This document shows, in pieces, positions 38,144 through 47,551 of a stretch of 64,000 nt of DNA. How positions within the stretch are numbered: the stretch's first letter is position 1; each line of letters begins with the position of its first letter. The DNA lies in contig NZ_JABFNN010000044.1 in the NCBI RefSeq assembly GCF_013090115.1, forward strand, positions 62,001 to 126,000, given 5' to 3'. The stretch comes from Flagellimonas amphidinii. Its GTDB lineage: Bacteria; Bacteroidota; Bacteroidia; Flavobacteriales; Flavobacteriaceae. The notes under the pieces were generated by a model. The model saw only the letters and a list, made by a program, of their open reading frames with translations, was not told the origin of the DNA and searched no databases. The position numbers were made by a program, and so were the translations under genes.

Positions 38144-38620
38144 CTAGAATCTAAAGTGTGAGAATGCTTTATTGGCCTCCGCCATTTTATGTGTATCTAC
38201 TCTTTTCTTAACCGCAGCACCTTCTTCTTTTGCCGCAGCCAATATCTCTGAAGCTAATTTCTGGGCCATGGATTTTTCATTACGCTTTCTTGCATAACTG
38301 ATCAACCACTTCATTGCAGTTGATATCTTTCTGTCTGGACGAATTTGCATTGGAATTTGGAATGTTGCACCACCCACTCTTCTACTTCTCACCTCTACGT
38401 GTGGCATTACATTGGAAAGAGCATCTTTCCACAATTCCAAACCAGTTTTTTCCTCGTCATTGTTTTTTTCATCGACAATATCAATTGCGTCGTAGAAAAT
38501 CTTAAATGCAATTGATTTTTTACCATCCCACATCATCATGTTCACAAAACGCGTGACCAATTGATCATTAAATCGCGGATCCGGTAATAATGGTCTTTTC
38601 TTTGCCTGCTTTTTTCTCAT
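38144..38620 (-). CDS. rpsG: 30S ribosomal protein S7
   Basis: A head-assembly initiator of 158 residues; in E. coli it represses the str operon. [20 protein letters not shown] and the beta-hairpin [20 protein letters not shown] are conserved. Confidence 0.99.
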   Translation of the reverse strand: MRKKQAKKRPLLPDPRFNDQLVTRFVNMMMWDGKKSIAFKIFYDAIDIVDEKNNDEEKTGLELWKDALSNVMPHVEVRSRRVGGATFQIPMQIRPDRKISTAMKWLISYARKRNEKSMAQKLASEILAAAKEEGAAVKKRVDTHKMAEANKAFSHFRF

Positions 38621-38641
38621 TGCTTCTGCTTAAAAGTTTGT

Positions 38642-39016
38642 TTACTTTTTAGGACGCTTAGCACCATACTTTGATCTTCGCTGCGTTCTTCCCGCCACTC
38701 CGGCAGTATCCAACGCACCACGAACAATGTGGTATCGCACACCAGGCAAATCCTTTACTCTTCCACCTCTTACCAATACTATCGAGTGCTCTTGGAGATT
38801 ATGTCCTTCGCCAGGGATATATGCGTTCACTTCCTTACCATTGGTCAACCTAACCCTTGCAACTTTTCGCATTGCAGAGTTTGGTTTCTTTGGCGTGGTC
38901 GTATAAACACGCGTACAAACCCCCCTTCTTTGAGGACACGAATCCAAAGCAGCCGATTTACTCTTCTTGGTAATTGTGACTCTTCCTTTTCGTACTAATT
39001 GTGAAATTGTTGGCAT
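38642..39016 (-). CDS. rpsL: 30S ribosomal protein S12
   Basis: A 124-residue decoding-centre protein. The streptomycin-relevant loop reads [12 protein letters not shown], with Lys at the position whose mutation gives resistance, so wild type there. [20 protein letters not shown] is also conserved. It is the first gene of the array, with a promoter and short hairpin upstream. Confidence 0.99.
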   Translation of the reverse strand: MPTISQLVRKGRVTITKKSKSAALDSCPQRRGVCTRVYTTTPKKPNSAMRKVARVRLTNGKEVNAYIPGEGHNLQEHSIVLVRGGRVKDLPGVRYHIVRGALDTAGVAGRTQRRSKYGAKRPKK

Positions 39017-39041
39017 TAAATTTCCTTTAAAAACTAAATAA

Positions 39042-39056
39042 CCCTCATTTTGAGGG
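39042..39056 (-). other. Hairpin in the rpsL 5' leader
   Basis: CCCTCA/TGAGGG (39042-39047/39051-39056) with a three-base loop, between the rpsL promoter and its ATG. It may affect transcript stability or translation of the first str gene. Confidence 0.45.
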
Positions 39057-39059
39057 CTG

Positions 39060-39090
39060 CAAATGTAGTGATATTTCCCAATAATTCAAA
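39060..39090 (-). promoter_or_regulatory. Promoter of the rpsL-rplQ ribosomal array
   Basis: On the minus strand the sequence is TTTG (39087-39090), a 19-base spacer and TACATTTG (39060-39067). This is an exact Bacteroidota sigma-ABfr promoter (TTTG-N19-TAnnTTTG). It is 44 bases before the rpsL ATG and likely drives much of the 17-kb array. Confidence 0.8.
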
Positions 39091-39624
39091 TACCCAATGA
39101 TTTTTTACTCAAATATTTTTTGAGGCTTTACCCAAGTTTAACACAAGAAAGTAGATTTACAATTATAGACAGGCGATTAATTTTCAGAAAAATCATTAAT
39201 TCAACCTGAATCCAATAAAAACAAAAACTTTTACCAGCGATATTTATTATATAATATATTAAGGTATAAAACTACTTTCTTAAAAAACCACTCTCCTTCT
39301 TATATTAATCTTGATGACAGCAAAAACATCAACCAAAAATTTCATCTTAAAAAACACGTTTCGCTCCACGAGCAACATCCACCCCAATCCTTTCCGCCTA
39401 ACCTTACCACACACAAAACAAAATCTAATTCACATTTCAAAAACGATTGATTTTTCAGGCCTGATCATTTAAAAGCTCTCATTTTTATGGCATTCATAAA
39501 TTTTAACATTGCCAATTATCGCTCATGCAATTGCAGGGGACTTCTTAAAATTTTAGTAAAATTAGTTTGGATTATTAACATGAAATTATGATTTTAGCGG
39601 CTAGCTAATTCAAATAATTTTAAA
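39091..39624. other. Divergent intergenic region between rpsL and susC
   Basis: This stretch of about 534 bases has no gene I would defend. It is A/T-rich, with a very A/T-rich tract (TATTTATTATATAATATATT, about 39240-39259). A GCCAATTATC element at 39511-39520 recurs upstream of the arylsulfotransferase-like gene. A 52-codon open frame at 39314 lacks family features. No classical TAnnTTTG element is obvious before the plus-strand susC, so its promoter may depend on an activator. Confidence 0.5.
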
Positions 39625-42600
39625 ATGAGAACAAAACTTAATGGATTGTTAACGCTGTTATTGGCGTTTGTTGTGCATATATCCTTTGCACAAGACAAGT
39701 CGATTACAGGTACTGTTACGGATGCTGATGGGCTTCCGTTACCTGGGGTCAACATTGTCGTAGAAGGGACCACCAATGGTACCCAAACAGATTTTGATGG
39801 AAACTACGCCATCAATGCTAGTGAAGGCCAAGCGCTACTTTTCACTTACATCGGGCAAAGACCTGCGAGAAGGGTTGTTGGTGCTGCGAGCGTAATCAAC
39901 GTTCAAATGGAGGAAGACGCACAAGCCTTGGAAGAAGTAGTGGTTACAGCTCTTGGTATTAAGAGGGAGAAACAAGCATTGGGTTATGCAGTTACCGAAG
40001 TGGGTAGTGAAGATCTTGAATCTCGCCCAGAAGGTGATGTTGCCAGAGTACTCCAAGGTAAAGCAGCTGGTGTTCAGATTACCAACCAAAGTGGTCTTTC
40101 TGGTTCTGGTACAAATGTGATCATTAGGGGTATTTCTACTTTTAGTGGTAGCAACCAGGCTCTTTTCATTGTTGATGGTGTGCCTTTTAGTTCTGACACC
40201 AACTCTGTTGGTAGGCAAGGGGACAGACAGGACTTTGTCAACGGTAACAATGGTTCCAGTCGTTTCTTAGACTTAGACCCAAATAGTATAGAAAGTGTAA
40301 ACGTTTTGAGAGGTTTGGCAGCTGCCACACTTTACGGTTCTCAAGGGCGTAACGGTGTAGTCTTGATTACAACCAAAGGAGGCTCAGCAGGTACATCCGG
40401 TCCAAAAAAGACTGAGATTACCGTAAACTCTTCTATCTTCTTTAATGAAATAGCTTCACTTCCAGACTACCAAAACGAATATGGAAATGGTTTTGACCAA
40501 GCTTTTGGTTGGTTTTTCTCAAACTGGGGACCAAGCTTTGACAGAGAGGGACCTTCAGGCTGGGCAAATCAAAATGCTATAAATGGTACACTTTCTGGTA
40601 CTGCTGGATTCTTAAGACACCCCTACTCAACTTCTACCAGTGCCATCCAAGCGGCATTTCCAGAATTCCAAGGAGCTTTGTATGAGTGGAAACCTTATGA
40701 CAGTGTTGGGAAATTCTTTAAAACAGGAACTGTGGCCAATACCTCTATCAATGTTAGAGGAGCCTCTGATGATGGAAAAATTGGTTACAACCTCAACTAC
40801 GGTTACCTAAAAGATAATGGTTTTACTCCCAACAACAGTGTAACTCGTAACACATTATCTGTAGGTGGTAGAGCTATTCTCTCCAACAAGTTTACCGTTA
40901 ATGGCACCTTGAATTATGCAAGAACTAAATTTGTTTCACCGCCAGTTGCATTAAGTCAGGGTAACGGTTCTACGGGTACAGGCTCTTCTGTATTTGGTCA
41001 CCTTTGGTTTACACCTCGTAGTATTGACGTACAAGGCCTCCCTTTTGAAGACCCAATTACTGGTGGAAGTGTTTACTACCGTCAAAACAACTCCATACAG
41101 CACCCACTTTGGACTGTGGCTAACTCTGAAACTAGTCAGGAGACCAATAGGATATTTGGACAAGCTGCCATTCAATATGATTTAAGTGACAACTTGAACT
41201 TGATTTACCGTGCTGGTATCGATGTGTACAGTGAAAACAATACAAACTACCAAAATAAAGGTGGTATCGGTGGTGGTGCTAGAACCGTTAGTGGTTTCTA
41301 TGAAACTTGGAACAATACCAATACCATCTGGGACCATAACCTTGTATTAAACGGGGACTATGATATCACTGAAAAAATTGGAACTACATTTAACGTTGGT
41401 GCAACTACAAGAAGAAACGTTTTCGATCAAAATGGTGTGGCCAGTGACGGACAACAAGTATTTGGTGTATTGAGACACTTCAACTTCTTAAATCAAAATG
41501 AGATTCAAACGTTTACTGAGCTCAACATCGCAGGGGTCTATGCCCAAGCGGATTTTGATTATGACAATATGCTTTACTTGACGTTGGCAGGAAGAAACGA
41601 TTGGGTATCCAACTTCTCCAAAGACAATAGAACCCAGTTCTATCCCAGTGCTAGTTTATCTTTTATTCCAACCGCAGCTTTTGATGGTTTGAAATCTGAA
41701 AACGTTTTGAACTACTTGAAAATTAGGGGTGGTTTAGGAGTATCCGCAAACTTTGATGCTGGTGTTACCAACTATCCTGTAGCAAGCACACTATTCTTGG
41801 ACACTCAAGATTTCCAAGATGGAACAGGAACCAATGTGGTTACCAACACTACAGGTATTCGTCTAGGAAACGAAAATCTTCAACCTGAAACGTTGGAAGA
41901 GGTAGAACTAGGTATCGAATCCAGATGGTGGAACAACAGAATTACTTTTGATGCTTCTGTATATCAACGTAAAACCAATGACTTGATTTTGGATAGACCA
42001 CTTGACCCAGCTACTGGATTTACGGTTACCGCCACTAATATTGGTGAGATTGAATCCGAAGGTGTTGAGGCAGATTTAGGAGTTGAATGGTTTAGAGCTA
42101 GTGAAGAAGGTGGTTTTAGCTGGAGAACAAATTTGAATTTTACAGCTTATGAAACTACAGTTACCGATTTAGGACTTGATACTGACCAAGTAATCTACTC
42201 TGGTTTCTCTAACCTTGGTAATGCCGCAATACAAGATGAGCCACTAGGTGTATTCTTCGGAAGCCGTATCCTTAGAGATGACAATGGAGATTTTGTAGTA
42301 GGAGCTGATGGTAATTATGTTCAAGATCCTACGGATGGAATTATTGGTGACCCTAATCCAGATTGGGTAGCTAACATCAGCAATTCTATTTCTTACAAAA
42401 ACTTCACTTTAGGGTTCCAGTGGAACTATACTCAGGGAGGTGATGTTTATTCATCGACAGTTTCAACTTTGTTGGGTAGAGGTTTGATTACCGAAACTGT
42501 AGATAGAGAAGACACGTATATACTGCCAGGTGTTGATGCTAATGGCAATACGAACAACTTACAGATTAACAACTCTACTTACTGGTTCAGCAACATTCTT

Positions 42601-42885
42601 TTTGGACCAAGCGAGTTACAAGTATATGACGCTACTACACTTAGGTTGCAAGAAGCTTCTTTGAGCTATTCGCTACCAGGCAAGTTCTTGGATAAGACGC
42701 CATTTGGAGGCTTGACCTTTACAGTTTCAGGCCAAAACCTATGGTTCAGAGCTTTCAACACACCTAAAGGAGCCAATTTCGATCCCAATACTGCCGGTCT
42801 TGGGGTATCCAATGGTCAAGGCTTTGACTTCATCAACGGTCCAAGTTCCAGAAGATATGGGTTGAGTGTAAAAGCAACATTCTAA
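39625..42885 (+). CDS. SusC/RagA-type TonB-dependent receptor (no STN domain)
   Basis: A 1086-residue outer-membrane importer. After the signal peptide (1-22, ending FAQ) it begins with a carboxypeptidase-regulatory-like sandwich (about 25-98: SITGTVTDADGLPLPGVNIV, TDFDGNY). The TonB box region follows (EEVVVTALGIKREKQALGYA). The plug (GTNVIIRGISTFSGSNQALF, IVDGVPF) and barrel end in YGLSVKATF. Without an STN domain it should not signal through a FecR protein, unlike the first SusC. It is followed 13 bases later by a SusD gene. Its substrate is unknown. Confidence 0.96.
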   Translation: MRTKLNGLLTLLLAFVVHISFAQDKSITGTVTDADGLPLPGVNIVVEGTTNGTQTDFDGNYAINASEGQALLFTYIGQRPARRVVGAASVINVQMEEDAQALEEVVVTALGIKREKQALGYAVTEVGSEDLESRPEGDVARVLQGKAAGVQITNQSGLSGSGTNVIIRGISTFSGSNQALFIVDGVPFSSDTNSVGRQGDRQDFVNGNNGSSRFLDLDPNSIESVNVLRGLAAATLYGSQGRNGVVLITTKGGSAGTSGPKKTEITVNSSIFFNEIASLPDYQNEYGNGFDQAFGWFFSNWGPSFDREGPSGWANQNAINGTLSGTAGFLRHPYSTSTSAIQAAFPEFQGALYEWKPYDSVGKFFKTGTVANTSINVRGASDDGKIGYNLNYGYLKDNGFTPNNSVTRNTLSVGGRAILSNKFTVNGTLNYARTKFVSPPVALSQGNGSTGTGSSVFGHLWFTPRSIDVQGLPFEDPITGGSVYYRQNNSIQHPLWTVANSETSQETNRIFGQAAIQYDLSDNLNLIYRAGIDVYSENNTNYQNKGGIGGGARTVSGFYETWNNTNTIWDHNLVLNGDYDITEKIGTTFNVGATTRRNVFDQNGVASDGQQVFGVLRHFNFLNQNEIQTFTELNIAGVYAQADFDYDNMLYLTLAGRNDWVSNFSKDNRTQFYPSASLSFIPTAAFDGLKSENVLNYLKIRGGLGVSANFDAGVTNYPVASTLFLDTQDFQDGTGTNVVTNTTGIRLGNENLQPETLEEVELGIESRWWNNRITFDASVYQRKTNDLILDRPLDPATGFTVTATNIGEIESEGVEADLGVEWFRASEEGGFSWRTNLNFTAYETTVTDLGLDTDQVIYSGFSNLGNAAIQDEPLGVFFGSRILRDDNGDFVVGADGNYVQDPTDGIIGDPNPDWVANISNSISYKNFTLGFQWNYTQGGDVYSSTVSTLLGRGLITETVDREDTYILPGVDANGNTNNLQINNSTYWFSNILFGPSELQVYDATTLRLQEASLSYSLPGKFLDKTPFGGLTFTVSGQNLWFRAFNTPKGANFDPNTAGLGVSNGQGFDFINGPSSRRYGLSVKATF

Positions 42886-42898
42886 GACTAAAAAAACT

Positions 42899-44626
42899 AT
42901 GAGAATAATGAGAAATATTAATAAATATATAGCAACAGCGGTTCTTGGAACCATGTTGGCAATGGTTTCATGTGAGACTACTGAATTGGATCTCACGCAA
43001 AACCCCAACGCACTTACCCCAGACCAAGCTAGTGCGGACTTCTTTTTGAATTCCATTCAAGAAGATTTTATAAGACAATTTGAGGGCGATGCAGATAACG
43101 ACCCAAATGACAACTGGGCATCTGGTGGTAATACCACTGGTGATGGCTTCTTCGAAATAGGAATGGAACTTACCAGAATTGTTAACATGGGTGGTAGAAA
43201 CTACTTAAGCGTCTACCAAGGTTCTGATATGTCTGATGAGTGGACCAATGCCTACCGAGGTATTTTGGCTGACTTAAGAAAAATGGAGCCTCTTGCAGAG
43301 GAAGCAGGACTTACACATCACCTTGCAATCGGTCAGTTTATTGAAGCCTTTTTAATGGTTTCTATGGTAGATTTCTTTGGAGATGTTCCCTACACTGAAG
43401 CAATTTCTGCTGAAGGAGAAGCGAATTTTAATCCTGCAGTGGACTCTGGAGCCAGTATCTATGATGCCAGCCTTGCCCTATTGGACCTAGCAATTGCTAA
43501 TTTCAACAGTACTGCATCTGCAGAACCTCCAACAGATTTTTATTATGGTGGTGATTATGAGCTATGGGTAAAGGCAGCAAACACCTTGAAAATGAAAATT
43601 TACATGCAACGTAGATTGGTAGATGGTAGTGCTTTGGCAAGTTTCAACTCTATTGTTTCTAGTGGAAACTATATAGCTGATACCTCTGAAGATTTAATTT
43701 GGTCTTGGCCTGGCACCAATGCAGCACAACCAGATACCAGACACCCAAGATATGGTCTTCAATATACTGCAGAAGGTGGCGGCGACTACATGTCAAATTG
43801 GTTGATGGGCACTATGGACGAACTAGAAGACCCAAGGATTAGATACTATTTCTACCGTCAGAGTCCTGGTGTTCCCGGTGCTGCTGGAGTTGATCCAAAT
43901 GAGGAAACTTTGGTCTGTTCCTTAACTACACCTCCACAGCATTATGTTGATGGTGGATTTAGTTACTGCTGGTTGGACAATGGATACTGGGGTAGAGATC
44001 ATGGTAATGCAGAAGGTACTCCACCAGATGGATTGTTAAGAACTTGTTTTGGTGTATATCCAGTAGGTGGTTTGTTTGACGATGATAGTTTTTCCGAAAT
44101 CGGTTTAGGTGCTGGGGCCGGCGGTGATGGTATAAGTAACCTTCTGACCGCTTTTGGAGTTGACTTTATGCTTGCAGAAGCAGCAATGGTATCTGGAAAT
44201 ACAGCTGACGCTAGAACAGCTATGTTGAGTGCTATTACTAAATCAATTGCAAAGGTTCAAGCTTTTTCTGCTAGCCGTTTGGGTAGTGCAGATGCTTCCT
44301 TTGCGCCAACTGAAGGAGAAATTACAGCTTATGTAAATGCCATAGGTATTGCATTTGATGAAGCTGATACCGATGGTAAATGGGATATTTTGGGAGAGCA
44401 ATACTTAATTGCGCATTTCGGAAATGGTGTAGAGCCATACAACTTCTACAGAAGAACCAATTTCCCTACCACATTGCAGCCCAATTTGGAACCTAACCCA
44501 GATGTGTTTATTCAATCCATGTATTACCCTACAAATGCTGTGAATAACAACTCAAACATCTCTCAAAAAGCAAACCAGCAACAAACTGTTTTCTGGGATG
44601 ATAATGGAGTACCTCCAGCTAACTAA
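42899..44626 (+). CDS. SusD/RagB-like outer-membrane lipoprotein
   Basis: A 575-residue surface lipoprotein, larger than the average SusD, that should form the lid of the preceding SusC. The lipobox AMVSC places Cys at 25; a second ATG at 42908 would shorten the signal. TELDLTQNPNALTPDQAS is the typical start, and LWVKAANTLKMKIYMQ and the TPR-rich N-terminal part (AYRGILADLRKMEPLAEEAG) are characteristic. It resembles the SusD-like/SusD_2 branch. The third gene of the unit follows at once. Confidence 0.94.
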   Translation: MRIMRNINKYIATAVLGTMLAMVSCETTELDLTQNPNALTPDQASADFFLNSIQEDFIRQFEGDADNDPNDNWASGGNTTGDGFFEIGMELTRIVNMGGRNYLSVYQGSDMSDEWTNAYRGILADLRKMEPLAEEAGLTHHLAIGQFIEAFLMVSMVDFFGDVPYTEAISAEGEANFNPAVDSGASIYDASLALLDLAIANFNSTASAEPPTDFYYGGDYELWVKAANTLKMKIYMQRRLVDGSALASFNSIVSSGNYIADTSEDLIWSWPGTNAAQPDTRHPRYGLQYTAEGGGDYMSNWLMGTMDELEDPRIRYYFYRQSPGVPGAAGVDPNEETLVCSLTTPPQHYVDGGFSYCWLDNGYWGRDHGNAEGTPPDGLLRTCFGVYPVGGLFDDDSFSEIGLGAGAGGDGISNLLTAFGVDFMLAEAAMVSGNTADARTAMLSAITKSIAKVQAFSASRLGSADASFAPTEGEITAYVNAIGIAFDEADTDGKWDILGEQYLIAHFGNGVEPYNFYRRTNFPTTLQPNLEPNPDVFIQSMYYPTNAVNNNSNISQKANQQQTVFWDDNGVPPAN

Positions 44627-44657
44627 AAAAATTGTAATGAACATAAAATTAAAATTC

Positions 44658-45941
44658 ATGAAAAATTTAAAAATCTATATACTGCTAGCTCTAGGGGTTT
44701 TCGTAGCCTCTTGTAGCGAAGATGACAAGGTGACTGTACTTATACAGGATACCACTACGTCCGGTGCAGTCTTAAGGACATTGGCTTCCTCAGGATCACT
44801 AGACATGTTCGACACGGCCAGTGTAATGTCCTGGACTATCCAGGAGCAGGATGCAGAAGGCGGTGCGCTTACAGACAGAATAGAAATTACCGCTAGCTTT
44901 GTGGACAACAACGGAACAGATCAGTCAGTTTCTGGTTCAGCCTTGGCCACAATTACTGAGTTTGGAGAGACTGATGGTCTTCCATCTTTTGACTATAGCA
45001 TAACGCTTGACGATGTGCTAACGGCTACAGGAATCTCCTTGGACGATATACTTCCGGGAGACCAGTTTATAATTGACATGGAACTATTTTTGACCGACGG
45101 ACGTTCTTTCAAGAATTCCGATACCACGGGTAACGTAAGTGGCGGTTCATTCTTTAGCTCTCCATACCAATACACTTTTACTGTTGATGATGGTATTGAA
45201 TTTGAATACGAGGATGTGAATAAAAATGAAATTTCACTTACCAATCCAAATGAGGATTATGCCATTGACATTACTATCGACTCTCTTGGTGTTACGAATA
45301 TATCTACCTTGAATGTCTACAGAGAATTTGTTGATAGAAGTATTGAAGAAGATGGTGTTGTACGCTCAGAGGAAGAAGCTGAATTCGAAACCTTTTCCAT
45401 CCAAGATGATTTTACCATTGATGCAGAAACTGGAATTGCCTCTTTGTCTTATGTGATTCCGTTAGATGATTTGTATGGCGATAATCTTACTTACGATGAT
45501 TTAGGTCTAAATGATGGCTTCAATTTACGATATGAAATTATTACTAATGATGGAAGAATCGTAACCACGGATGAAAGCGGTACCGAATATTATGATACCG
45601 TAATTGTTACAGAATGTATCCAGCTGAATGCTGATGCTCCGTTCCCAGGTGAATATACCATTGAAATGGTTGATGACTATGGAGATGGTTGGAATGGGGC
45701 TAGTTTGGAAGTACAAATAGACGGAGGTGAAGTGGAAAGTTTCTTGGTTGAAACTGGAGATGAAGCCACTGGCACATTCACTGTACCTGAAGGAGCAACC
45801 ACTTTGGTTATAACCTTTATTTCTGGTGATTGGGATGGAGAGATTTCATACAAGATTCTTGACCCTAATGGCAACACAGCTGCTGCAGTAGCACTTGGAT
45901 CTGCCGCTGCCGGAGAAATTGAACTACTTGTTTGTGAATAA
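44658..45941 (+). CDS. Surface lipoprotein with C-terminal DxYGDGWNG domain
   Basis: I start it at the ATG at 44658 (MKNLKIYILLALGVFVASC, a clean lipoprotein signal, Cys19), giving 427 residues; an ATG at 44637 is possible, and earlier codons overlap the SusD stop. The central part looks like tandem beta-sandwich repeats (IEITASFVDNNGTD, IDITIDSLGVTNIS). The last 90 residues hold the recurring EMVDDYGDGWNGASLEVQID module, found in many secreted Bacteroidota proteins. As third gene of a SusC/SusD unit it may be a SusE-like ligand-binding protein. The exact family is not identified. Confidence 0.85.
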   Translation: MKNLKIYILLALGVFVASCSEDDKVTVLIQDTTTSGAVLRTLASSGSLDMFDTASVMSWTIQEQDAEGGALTDRIEITASFVDNNGTDQSVSGSALATITEFGETDGLPSFDYSITLDDVLTATGISLDDILPGDQFIIDMELFLTDGRSFKNSDTTGNVSGGSFFSSPYQYTFTVDDGIEFEYEDVNKNEISLTNPNEDYAIDITIDSLGVTNISTLNVYREFVDRSIEEDGVVRSEEEAEFETFSIQDDFTIDAETGIASLSYVIPLDDLYGDNLTYDDLGLNDGFNLRYEIITNDGRIVTTDESGTEYYDTVIVTECIQLNADAPFPGEYTIEMVDDYGDGWNGASLEVQIDGGEVESFLVETGDEATGTFTVPEGATTLVITFISGDWDGEISYKILDPNGNTAAAVALGSAAAGEIELLVCE

Positions 45942-45970
45942 ACATTATCAAGTAGATTAATAATACTTGC

Positions 45971-45999
45971 AAAAGGGGCGCCTATGGCGCCCCTTTTTT
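45971..45999 (+). terminator. Rho-independent terminator after the SusC/D/lipoprotein unit
   Basis: AAAAGGGGCGCC (45971-45982) pairs with GGCGCCCCTTTT (45986-45997) around TAT, with a following T-run. It is the strongest hairpin in this part of the window and ends the three-gene unit. Confidence 0.92.
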
Positions 46000-46112
46000 C
46001 TATTTATACCCATAATTATTAAATTACACCAATAGAAAAATCAATACCATCGCCAATTATCAAAACTTGATGACTTGGTTAAATTTTGATTAAATTTGAA
46101 GCAAAAGATGCT

Positions 46113-47498
46113 ATGAAAACTTCCTATATCTTCGCTGCTCTATTTGCAGTGACTTTACTTCTACACTCCTGTGCCGATGATGGCAATACTGTTGCTCCAA
46201 TGGATGATGACAATTCCTCTTCAGAAAACCCGACTGATGACTCTGCTACAGATGATGACTCTGCAGATGACGATTCCGATGATGATGATGATGATGACTC
46301 CGACCCATCTTCAGAGGTCGGAAAAAATGCGGGTGATGTGGAAGTATTCAACAGCGATTTAATATATGATGGATATGTTTTAATAAACGATGCAGGAAAT
46401 GACCGGGTATACCTTATGGACAAAAAATCCACTATTCTTTATGAATGGGACATCCCCTCAGGAATTGGAAACGATGTAGAATTATTGCCTGATGGACGCC
46501 TTGTGGGAATCATGAAAGCTGACGACCCAAAAATTGAATATGGAGGACAAGGTGGTAAACTACAATTTGTGAATCCAGATAGCTCTATTGAATGGAACTT
46601 TGATTATTCCTCAGAAGATTATATAACTCACCACGATGTTGAGTTACTGCCCAACGGTAATTTAATTACCATAGTCTGGGAGAAAAAAACAATGGAAGAA
46701 GCAGAACTTGCAGGCTCAAGCCTTGGAATTGATGTTTTTCCAGAAGCCATAATTGAGGTAGACCCAACTACTGATGAAATTGTTTGGGAATGGCATTCTT
46801 GGGATCACCTTATACAAGACTTTGACAATACAAAAGAAAATTACGGAACAGTCACAGAAAATCCCCAATTGATCAACCTAAACTATGTAACGGATGCAGA
46901 AGGAGACATTATGCATGCAAATGGCATTGAATACGACGAAGTAAATGACCTGATTTACCTAAGCATAAACTTTTTTCATGAAGTTTGGGTTATTGACCAT
47001 AGTACTTCTAGCGAACAAGCGGCCTCTCACGAAGGTGGGAATTTTGGTAAAGGAGGTGATTTAATCTACAGATTTGGTAACCCTGAAGCTTATGGCAATA
47101 CTATGGGGGAAAGGCTCTTCCGAAACAATCACCATCCAAGACTTTTAGATGGAGTGGATTTAGGCAAAATTTCAATTTTTACCAATGGAAATGGAGCTGA
47201 CCCGCAGCAGTCCACTGTTTATGAACTGCAACTGCCCAATCCCTTAAATCTATCACCCAATACCAATAACGAACCCAGTGTGGCATGGAGCTTTACTAAT
47301 GCTGACCTTTATTCTCCAAAAGTATCCGGTATGGTAAGATTGCCTAATAGCAACAGACTAATAACTGAAGGAGATTTTGGCGCATGGGAAGTTACAGAAA
47401 GTGGTGAAGTTGTTTGGAAGTTCATCGGACAAGGATTTTTCTGGAGAGCATATCACTACGCAAAGGACGATGCCGCTATAATTGCATTGGGCCTTTAA
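46113..47498 (+). CDS. Arylsulfotransferase-like (ASST) lipoprotein with Asp-rich linker
   Basis: I start at the ATG at 46113 (MKTSYIFAALFAVTLLLHSC, lipobox, Cys20), giving 461 residues; the longer reading begins with a TTG. A linker of about 50 residues rich in Asp and Ser follows. The catalytic-like part is a beta-propeller with ASST signatures: HHDVELLPNGNLI, EIVWEWHSWDHLIQ, IMHANGIEYDE, LSINFFHEVWVIDHS, NNHHPRLLDG and WRAYHYAKDD. ASST enzymes transfer sulfate between phenolic compounds using active-site His; the several conserved His fit, but sulfotransferase activity is only inferred. It lies downstream of the SusC/D terminator and before an FG-GAP protein. Confidence 0.82.
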   Translation: MKTSYIFAALFAVTLLLHSCADDGNTVAPMDDDNSSSENPTDDSATDDDSADDDSDDDDDDDSDPSSEVGKNAGDVEVFNSDLIYDGYVLINDAGNDRVYLMDKKSTILYEWDIPSGIGNDVELLPDGRLVGIMKADDPKIEYGGQGGKLQFVNPDSSIEWNFDYSSEDYITHHDVELLPNGNLITIVWEKKTMEEAELAGSSLGIDVFPEAIIEVDPTTDEIVWEWHSWDHLIQDFDNTKENYGTVTENPQLINLNYVTDAEGDIMHANGIEYDEVNDLIYLSINFFHEVWVIDHSTSSEQAASHEGGNFGKGGDLIYRFGNPEAYGNTMGERLFRNNHHPRLLDGVDLGKISIFTNGNGADPQQSTVYELQLPNPLNLSPNTNNEPSVAWSFTNADLYSPKVSGMVRLPNSNRLITEGDFGAWEVTESGEVVWKFIGQGFFWRAYHYAKDDAAIIALGL

Positions 47499-47551
47499 TT
47501 GCTTAAAACAATTGTAAATACCATTTTGTGATTTTGTAAAGTGACACTTCT

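Noticed and set aside
39314..39472. 52-codon open frame beginning MTAKTSTKN in the rpsL-susC gap
   Set aside because: Biased composition, no start signal, no family-like feature, and it lies in a probable regulatory region.
46086..46112. Upstream TTG start of the ASST-like gene
   Set aside because: The ATG at 46113 begins a perfect lipoprotein signal; extra residues would spoil it.
46171..46362. Met-rich frame overlapping the Asp-rich linker of the ASST-like gene
   Set aside because: It is the shifted reading of repeated GAT triplets.
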